From: CADEED01 sp963711635
Lineage (GTDB): Bacteria; Pseudomonadota; Gammaproteobacteria; Steroidobacterales; Steroidobacteraceae
DNA: 64,000 bases
Assembly: GCA_963711635.1 (NCBI GenBank)
Contig: CAVQEZ010000004.1
Span: forward strand, 248,001-312,000
Direction: 5' to 3'
The notes under the pieces were generated by a model that was given only the letters and a program-made list of their open reading frames with translations, had not been told where the DNA came from and made no database searches. Made by a program: the position numbers and the translations under genes. Below are positions 58,715-64,000 of the stretch, one piece after another. Position 1 is the stretch's first letter. The number at the start of each line of letters is the position of its first letter.

Positions 58715-59130
58715 CAGTTGCCCTCCTGTATCAGCCGCACGTCGCGCAACCTGACGTCGATCAATGTTGCGGACGCGGTCTTCACGCTGAGCGTCGGCTC
58801 ACCGGTGCGGAATGACACCGCGGTCACGTCTCCGACACCCGCGCCGGCGGCGCCCTGCACCTCGACCTGCTGGCCGAGCAGCCCGATGGCCTGCCCGGTG
58901 GAATTCATCTGCAGCAGCGTGTCGATCTTCTCGCTCTGCTGGCGGTTGATCTCGATGGCGCTGAACTGCGCCAGCTGCGCGAGGAACTGCTGGTTGTCCA
59001 CCGGCTTGAGCGGATCCTGAAACCGCAGCTGCGTCAGCAGGATCTTCAGGAATGCCTCCTGCGAGATCGACGCGTTCTTCGGGACGCTCGTGTCCGTCGA
59101 ACCTGCGAGTCCGATTGCATCGATGGCCAT
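58714..59130 (-). CDS. flgD: Hook-capping protein FlgD, short form
   Basis: A 138-residue FlgD. The N-terminal domain is typical: SISQEAFLKILLTQLRFQDP, LKPVDNQQFLAQLAQFSAIE. Normal FlgD proteins have about 220-240 residues with FNIII- and tudor-like domains; here the C-terminus is limited to LGQQVEVQGAAGAGVGDVTA and SATLIDVRLRDVRLIQEGN, so much of the cap domain is missing. It lies directly before flgE as usual. FliK, the hook-length ruler normally just upstream, is not present. Confidence 0.88.
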   Translation of the reverse strand: MAIDAIGLAGSTDTSVPKNASISQEAFLKILLTQLRFQDPLKPVDNQQFLAQLAQFSAIEINRQQSEKIDTLLQMNSTGQAIGLLGQQVEVQGAAGAGVGDVTAVSFRTGEPTLSVKTASATLIDVRLRDVRLIQEGN

Positions 59131-59133
59131 GGC

Positions 59134-59589
59134 TTACTCCTTCGCTTCGTATTGCTTGCGGGATCCCCGCTTCGTCGAGATCGACGAAGCCGCGGCGTAT
59201 TTCTTCATGGGTGGCGGCCTGGGCCCGGCGCGCTGCCAGGCGCTCGACCACCGACAATTCTTCGAATCTCGCGCTGAGCTGGCCGCGCGCGGCTTCGGTC
59301 AGCTCGTCCTGTTTCGCCTGCTCGGCACGCTGTTGTTCCAGCGTATTTTTTTCGGCGCCGCGGTACAGATGCGCCTGGTGCAACAGCTCGGGCACCACCG
59401 CAACGCCCTGCGAGATTTTCGCCACGGTCCATTCGTCCAGCTCGGCGAGCCGCCGCTGCGTGGCATCGGCGCGCTCGCGGCGCTCGTCGAGCTCGGTCTG
59501 GGCGGCCACGTGCTCGGCGCGCGCCTGTTCGACGCTCATCTCGCGCAGGCGATACAGGAGTTCGAGGCGCTGCTTCCTGCGGTCGCTCA
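59134..59589 (-). CDS. fliJ: Flagellar export chaperone FliJ
   Basis: A 151-residue helical protein, MSDRRKQRLELLYRLREMSV at the start, rich in coiled coil (QARAEHVAAQTELDERRERA, LEQQRAEQAKQDELTEAARG). This matches FliJ, the stalk of the export ATPase, in both length and position after fliI. The normal stop (TAA, 59134-59136) is reached by a one-base shift near 59160, giving KQYEAKE at the end; without it the frame runs into flgD. The ATG overlaps the fliI stop (ATGA). Confidence 0.82.
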
Positions 59590-60952
59590 TGATGCGGCTG
59601 CCGTGATGCGCGGTAGTTTGGGCCTGGCGTCCTGCACTTCGGCTGGCCAGCAGGCCCTCGAGACGTTTGCAGGCCACGGCGCGCGCTTCGGATTCGTCGG
59701 GCCGCTGTGCGAGGAATTGCTCGAGGGCGGGCATCAGCAGGATTGCGCGGTCGACCGCCGGCGTGGTGCCGGCGCGATAGGCGCCGACTTCGATGAGATC
59801 GCGTGAGCTTTCGTAAGTCGCCATGACTTTCACGGCATCGGTCACCACGGCGCGCTCCTTCTCGGAGATCAACGCCGTGGCCAGGCGGCTGATGCTGCGC
59901 GTGACGTCGATGGCCGGATAACGCCCGCGATGCGCGATGTCGCGCGACAGGACGATGTGTCCGTCGAGGATGGAGCGCACCGTATCGGAGATCGGCTCGT
60001 TCACGTCGTCGCCTTCCACCAGCACGGTGTACAGCGCGGTCAGCGATCCCTTGCCGTTGCCAACGCCACCGCGTTCCAGCAGGCGCGGCAGCATGGTGAA
60101 CACCGACGGCGTATAGCCGCGCGCGGTGGGCAGCTCACCGCCGCCAGGCCGATTTCGCGTTGCGCCATGGCGACGCGCGTGATCGAGTCCATGGTCAGGC
60201 AGACATTGTGCCCGGCGTCACGAAAGTATTCGGCGACCGCCGTGGCCAGGAAGGCCGCGCGCCGGCGCACCAGCGGCGGCTGATCCGAGGTGGCCGCGAC
60301 CACCACCGATCGCTTGCGCGCCTCGGGCGACAATCCTTCTTCGATGAAGGCGCGCACCTCGCGTCCGCGCTCACCGATGAGTGCGATGACGGATACGTCG
60401 GCCTTGACCTCGCGCGCCAGCATGCCGAGCACCGTGCTCTTGCCGACGCCGCTGCCGGCGAAGATGCCGATGCGCTGGCCGCGACCCAGCGTCAGCAGCG
60501 TGTCGATGGCGCGAATGCCGGTTTCCAGGATGTCGCGCACCATGCCCCGGTGCAGCGGGTTGAGCGGTGGTGGATAGAGCGCAGTGCGCGCCGCCGGCAG
60601 GTCCAGTGGCGCATCGTCCAGCGGTCGGCCGAAGCCGTCGATGACCCGGCCCAGCAACTGCTCGTCCACCGCGACTTCGGCGGTCGCGCCCGGTGGCAAT
60701 GACTTCGCTGCCGATTTCGATGCCCTGCAGGTCCCCAAAAGGCATGAGCAGCACACGCTGCTCGGAGAACCCGACCACCTCCGCCAGCGTGACACCGCGA
60801 CCGCCGCGCGCATGGATCTCGCAGATCTCGCCGACGCGCGCGTCCGGTCCGGAGGACTCGAGTGTCAGGCCGACGAAGCGCACGATGCGACCGATGCGAC
60901 GCACCCAGTCGCCGCTGCGCATGCGTTCCGCGAGCTGGCGTGCCGCAATCAT
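59586..60952 (-). CDS. fliI: Flagellar export ATPase FliI
   Basis: The export ATPase, about 455 residues when joined. It starts MIAARQLAERMRSGDWVRRI. The Walker A is IGIFAGSGVGKSTVLGMLA (about 60410-60470), then VSVIALIGERGREVRAFIEE and NVCLTMDSITRVAMAQREIG (Walker B). After a shift near 60137 it continues GYTPSVFTMLPRLLERGG, LTALYTVLVEGDDVNEPISD and GHIVLSRDIAHRGRYPAIDV. A last shift near 59650 gives the end RPKLPRITAAAS and TGA. A further break is near 60697. It overlaps fliH by four bases. Confidence 0.94.
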
Positions 60953-61713
60953 GTGCGCACTCCCGGATCCTTGGCGGCGCGCAACGTGGCCACGAGGCCG
61001 GCCAGCTGCACCTCGAGTCGCCCATCCAGACTGCCCAGTGTCGATTCGACCATGCAGCCGCCGGCTGCGACGCGCGCATCGGGCACCAGCGTGTAGTTGC
61101 GGCCCGGCAGGCTGGCGGCGATCCCGGGCTCCGCGGTGCGCAGCAGCGGCAGATCCTGCGGATTCACGTGAATGCGCAGCTCGCGCTCCTCGCGTACGCG
61201 CTTCAGGACTTCCGCGACCACGCCCACCACCGCCTCGGGTGTGGCCAGCGCGCTGCCGGCGAGCTTGAAAAATGCCTCGGCGACGATCTGCGCGCAGGCC
61301 TCCTGAAGTTGCGCCAGCTCACGCGCGAATGCGGTCTCGGCCTCGATGTGCAAGGTCTCGAGCACTGCGATGGCGCCGCTGACTTTCTCGCGCGCTTCCT
61401 TCATGGCCTCGGCGTGGCCGCGCGCATAGCCCTCTTCCTGGGCCGCGTCGCGTAGCGCCGCGAGCTCGTCACTCAGCAGGGACGCGAGCGCGGTGCGCGT
61501 GGCTCCATCCTGTGTGACCAGCCAGCTCGCCACGCGATCCGACGACAATGGCGCCGGCTCGGGCGCGCGCATCTCGTAGATGGCCGCGTCTTCCTCGACA
61601 CCTGCGGCCATCAGATTGGGCAGTGAATCCGGCGCGGGCACGGACATGCTGGATACGGATTGCGCCCCCAGGTGACGCCGCTCGGCCGTGAAGATCGCAC
61701 CGCGCAGGATCAT
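60949..61713 (-). CDS. fliH: Flagellar export-ATPase regulator FliH
   Basis: An intact 254-residue protein, in the position and with the layout of FliH. The middle is a long helix with glutamate and alanine spacing (LSDELAALRDAAQEEGYARG, HAEAMKEAREKVSGAIAVLE), followed by the C-terminal domain: LAQLQEACAQIVAEAFFKLA, VVAEVLKRVREERELRIHVN and the end VESTLGSLDGRLEVQLAGLV. FliH holds FliI and links it to FliN at the C-ring base. It overlaps protein X and fliI by ATGA junctions. Confidence 0.9.
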   Translation of the reverse strand: MILRGAIFTAERRHLGAQSVSSMSVPAPDSLPNLMAAGVEEDAAIYEMRAPEPAPLSSDRVASWLVTQDGATRTALASLLSDELAALRDAAQEEGYARGHAEAMKEAREKVSGAIAVLETLHIEAETAFARELAQLQEACAQIVAEAFFKLAGSALATPEAVVGVVAEVLKRVREERELRIHVNPQDLPLLRTAEPGIAASLPGRNYTLVPDARVAAGGCMVESTLGSLDGRLEVQLAGLVATLRAAKDPGVRT

Positions 61714-62180
61714 GAGAAGCGTTCCTTCATCTGGTCGAGCAACGCGGCGAAGCCCTGCCTGGGCGTGGAATCACGGGCCGGTTCGACGCCCGCGGCCAGG
61801 CGTTCACGGCAGCCTTCGAGCAGGCAGCTCGCCGCGCGCGCGCCGAAGGTGCCGCCGCTGCGGTCCGCGAGCTCGATCTCATGCCGCCGACGCGAACCCA
61901 TGGCGTGCAACAGGCGATCCCGCCAACGCGGCTCGGTGCCGCGCGTCGCCGCGCTGACCAGCCAGGCGGGCTCTGCTTCGAAAACCGTGGCGAGCCGCTG
62001 CGTATCCAGTGCCTCCCAGCCGCTGGGGGTCACCGCAAGCGCGGGCGCAGCGCGTTCCGGCTCGTCCGACAGCAGCGTCGCCAGCTCGCGGCGCATGGCC
62101 GCCGGCAGCTCGCCTAACAACCAGGCGCGGTCGTGCGCGTCCAGCCGCGACAGTCGGGCCAGCAGTTCCTCGCTGCTCAT
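61710..62180 (-). CDS. Unknown 156-residue protein X in the fliG position
   Basis: An intact frame between fliF and fliH, with ATGA overlaps at both ends. FliG, about 330 residues, normally sits here. This protein starts MSSEELLARLSRLDAHDRAW and continues LLGELPAAMRRELATLLSDE, EALDTQRLATVFEAEPAWLV, TEPRWRDRLLHAMGSRRRHE and SCLLEGCRERLAAGVEPA, ending FAALLDQMKERFS. It is helical and soluble-looking, with no FliG motifs (no F-x-FEDL-type torque helix, no charged C-terminal torque residues that I can align). It may be a highly reduced or independent switch/rotor adaptor. Function unknown. Confidence 0.7.
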   Translation of the reverse strand: MSSEELLARLSRLDAHDRAWLLGELPAAMRRELATLLSDEPERAAPALAVTPSGWEALDTQRLATVFEAEPAWLVSAATRGTEPRWRDRLLHAMGSRRRHEIELADRSGGTFGARAASCLLEGCRERLAAGVEPARDSTPRQGFAALLDQMKERFS

Positions 62181-63577
62181 GCGGCACGTCCGGCCAGCGA
62201 GGCCTTGACGTCGGCCAGCAGCCGCGCCCGCTCGTCATCCGACAAGCGTGCGTCCGTGCCGCCCCGGCGCAGCAGCAACACCATGACGATGATCAACAGC
62301 AACGCCGCTCCGCCCGCCCAGGGATACCAGGGTTGCCAGCGCACGGCCGCCGCGGCCGCGGGAGCAGCGGCGGGCACGACCGCGGGAACCGCTGCTTCGA
62401 TGGCGGCGAGCGGATCCGCGGCCGCGGGAAGCGCGACGCTGCCTTCGGAGCCTATGCCATCCAGGTTCTGCACCACGACCACGTCGCCGCGGGTCTCGTT
62501 GAGGCCGGCGGCCACGCGCACCAGGTCCTCGATGCGTTGCTGCGTGGCGAGGTCCATGTTGCCGGGCACGATCACGCCGATCGAGAGGCGCGTGACGCCG
62601 CCGGGCGCCGCCACCACCTGTTCGACGCGCCGCCCGTAGTCGTATTCGGTGTCGGTGGTACCGCGCGGCGTCACGTCCTCCTGGAAAGTCGCAGCCGGAT
62701 CCAGCGCCGTGCCGGCCGTGGTCTGACGGCGGCGGCGCACGTTCTGGCCATTGGTCGGCATGAGGTCCTGCACCGTGCGGCGCACCTCGTCGAAGTTCAG
62801 CGTGGCGTCGACGCTGACGATGGCGCGGCCCGGCCCATAGGCGCGGTCGAGCAAGGCGACGATCTTGCGCGTCACGTATTCCTCGACCTCGCGCTTCATG
62901 GACAGGCGCCCCTCGCCGGTCGCTCCGCCGACGGTGAGCGCATCGGATGCCGACAGGGTGATGCCGTGCTGGTCGGTGACCACCACGCGTCCGATGTCCA
63001 GGCCCGGCACGGCCGCCGCGACCAGGCGCTGAATGCCGAAGATCTGCGCGTTCTGCAGCACGTTGCCCGGCTCGAGCTTGAGGCTCACCGAGGCGCGCGC
63101 TTCCTGCCGGTCGCGCCGGAACAAGGTCGATTCGGACAGCACCAGGTGCACGCGCGCCTGCTGCACGCCGTCGAGTGCGCCGATGGTGCGCGCCAGCTCA
63201 CCCTGCAGCGCGCGCTGGAACGACACGCGCTGGGATTGCTCGGTGGCACCCAGGCCCTGGCGATCGAAGATCTCGAAACCCACCCCACCGGCCAGTGGCG
63301 TGCCGCTCGACATCAGCGCCAGCCGAATGTCGTGCACGCGTTCGGCGGGCACGCGGATCGAGGTGCCGCCGTCGCCCAGTTGATAGTCCACCTTCTGCTT
63401 CTTGAGCTCGGTCACGATGCCCGCGGCATCGGCCTCCGTCAGCCGGCTGAACAGCACCGCGTACTCGGTGCGCATCGCCCACCACGCGAATGCCACGGTG
63501 GCGATGAGTATCACCGCCACTCCCACGCCGATCGCCACCTTGGTACGTGCCGGCATCGTCTCTAACCACTGACTCAT
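62177..63577 (-). CDS. fliF: Flagellar MS-ring protein FliF with short cytoplasmic tail
   Basis: An intact 466-residue MS-ring protein; 530-570 is usual. It has membrane helix 1 at about residues 13-34 (KVAIGVGVAVILIATVAFAW), the ring-building motifs EYAVLFSRLTEADAAGIVTE, LKKQKVDYQLGDGGTSIRVP and ELARTIGALDGVQQARVHLV, then EYVTRKIVALLDRAYGPGRA, and helix 2 near residues 416-436 (GGAALLLIIVMVLLL). After helix 2 only about 30 residues remain (RRGGTDARLSDDERARLLAD and so on). In normal FliF the tail is about twice as long or more and its end binds FliG. This fits the lack of FliG downstream. Confidence 0.94.
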   Translation of the reverse strand: MSQWLETMPARTKVAIGVGVAVILIATVAFAWWAMRTEYAVLFSRLTEADAAGIVTELKKQKVDYQLGDGGTSIRVPAERVHDIRLALMSSGTPLAGGVGFEIFDRQGLGATEQSQRVSFQRALQGELARTIGALDGVQQARVHLVLSESTLFRRDRQEARASVSLKLEPGNVLQNAQIFGIQRLVAAAVPGLDIGRVVVTDQHGITLSASDALTVGGATGEGRLSMKREVEEYVTRKIVALLDRAYGPGRAIVSVDATLNFDEVRRTVQDLMPTNGQNVRRRRQTTAGTALDPAATFQEDVTPRGTTDTEYDYGRRVEQVVAAPGGVTRLSIGVIVPGNMDLATQQRIEDLVRVAAGLNETRGDVVVVQNLDGIGSEGSVALPAAADPLAAIEAAVPAVVPAAAPAAAAAVRWQPWYPWAGGAALLLIIVMVLLLRRGGTDARLSDDERARLLADVKASLAGRAA

Positions 63578-63584
63578 GTTTACC

Positions 63585-63953
63585 TCAAACCTGCATGCGC
63601 ATGATTTCCTGGTACGCCTCGAGCACGCGATTGCGCATCGACATCGCGAGATCGAACTGCAGCCGGGTGCGCTCGGCATCGATGAGCACCTGGTGCAGAT
63701 GGTCCGTCTGGCCCAGCGCGATTTCGGTGGTCGCTTCGCGGCTGCGCTTCATGCCGGAGTCGATTTCACCGAGCGAATCGACCAGCCGGTCGAACAGGCT
63801 GTCGCCGGGTTGCGCCTGCATGCTGCCCAGCAGGTCCGTCATCGAGGCGAGCGCGCCGGTGTCGGCCGGCGGCGTGAGCAACGCGGGTTGTGCGACGGCG
63901 GGCGTCGTGGTGGCGAGTTGCGTGCCCACCGCGGCAATGGCTTCGACGCTCAT
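63585..63953 (-). CDS. fliE: Flagellar rod-base protein FliE
   Basis: An intact 122-residue protein linking MS ring and rod. The C-terminal half is diagnostic: SLFDRLVDSLGEIDSGMKRS, TTEIALGQTDHLHQVLIDAE and RTRLQFDLAMSMRNRVLEAY ending QEIMRMQV. The N-terminal part is Ala/Pro/Thr-rich. It starts MSVEAIAAVG at 63953 and overlaps the upstream flgC stop (ATGA). The gap to fliF is seven bases. Confidence 0.94.
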   Translation of the reverse strand: MSVEAIAAVGTQLATTTPAVAQPALLTPPADTGALASMTDLLGSMQAQPGDSLFDRLVDSLGEIDSGMKRSREATTEIALGQTDHLHQVLIDAERTRLQFDLAMSMRNRVLEAYQEIMRMQV

Positions 63954-64000
63954 CGGTTCTTCCCCAGGTCCAGCGTGCGCTGCAGGAGCGAGCGCGTGAT
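63950..64000 (-). CDS. flgC: Probable C-terminal end of rod protein FlgC
   Basis: Only 16 codons are in the window: ITRSLLQRTLDLGKNR and TGA at 63950-63952. FlgC proteins end in a similar helix (NxxKxLxLxTLxLG-type), and flgB-flgC-fliE is a common gene order. The stop overlaps fliE by ATGA. The rest of the gene lies beyond the window, so this is a tentative call. Confidence 0.55.
   Translation of the reverse strand: MTRSLLQRTLDLGKNR

Noticed and set aside
58799..60103. Apparent FliI-FliJ-FlgD fusion in one frame
   Set aside because: Normal stops for FliI (TGA 59586-59588) and FliJ (TAA 59134-59136) appear in the right places after one-base shifts near 59650 and 59160, with typical ATGA overlap.
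54385..64000. Type III secretion injectisome instead of flagellum
   Set aside because: FliE, FlgD, FlgE and the FlgC end are flagellar rod/hook proteins, and a FliA-type sigma factor is present; no secretin or needle gene is seen.

Overview
The window is high-GC DNA (roughly two thirds G+C by eye), densely packed with genes on both strands, from a Gram-negative proteobacterium. Azurin, HtpX, a YceH-family protein, a TonB-dependent receptor, a DUF6763 protein, a Liu-type leucine degradation locus and flagellar genes together suggest a gammaproteobacterium of the Steroidobacteraceae/Nevskiales/Xanthomonadales kind. That placement is inference. I found no rRNA, tRNA, CRISPR array, prophage or intact insertion sequence.

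Layout. 1-4055: molybdenum cofactor operon (moaA end, moaC, mobA, moaD, moaE, a MoeB-like protein with rhodanese domain) ending in a secreted TPR protein. 4097-6562: proBA, minus strand. 6656-9515: a small acidic DUF6763 protein, an iron-transporter-like VIT protein, mobB and htpX. 9628-14035: a fatty-acid desaturase, then a coupled flavoprotein / DUF1365 / cyclopropane-synthase-like cluster. 14024-18522: D- and L-2-hydroxyglutarate-type dehydrogenases side by side, a lipoprotein alpha/beta-hydrolase without its nucleophile, and DUF4112. 18519-21857 (minus): ferredoxin-NADP-reductase-like flavoprotein, azurin, TesB, CpcT/CpeT-like protein. 21975-26006: a two-subunit molybdenum hydroxylase (IorAB-like) and a class III aminotransferase. 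26017-30441: small unknowns, a VanZ-like protein, YceH, DUF486, threonine aldolase. 30560-35345: gluconate-2-dehydrogenase subunit 3-like protein, GMC oxidoreductase and TonB-dependent receptor. 35524-42803: PilZ protein, TypA, a small Cys-rich protein, SIMPL, DUF2721, cyclophilin, proline-iminopeptidase-like hydrolase, YebC-like protein, nitroreductase. 42809-49589: a divergent leucine/isovalerate (liu) locus with a GntR regulator and a candidate operator. 49608-52611: an HNH remnant, a Gfo/Idh/MocA oxidoreductase and an outer-membrane barrel. 52894-54388: a tandem TPR duplication and an unknown protein. 54385-64000 (minus): a tightly coupled flagellar operon flgC-fliE-fliF-X-fliH-fliI-fliJ-flgD-flgE-fliM-like-fliN-fliO-fliP, followed by a FliA-type sigma factor.

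The most interesting feature is this flagellar operon. Its order resembles the Bacillus fla/che operon, but the fliG position holds an unrelated-looking 156-residue protein (X), FliF has an unusually short cytoplasmic tail (about 30 residues), and the FliM-like protein lacks the usual N-terminal CheY-binding region. FliK, FliL, FliQ and FliR are not seen in the expected places. It may be an unusual export/rod/hook machine with a non-canonical switch.

Sequence quality matters. Single-base frame changes are very frequent in 1-13,700, and again in 22.8-24.1 kb and 31.1-35.2 kb, with scattered cases elsewhere. The encoded proteins remain conserved across the breaks, so most are probably assembly or base-calling errors rather than real pseudogenes. 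Boundaries in those stretches were placed by joining frames and are approximate.
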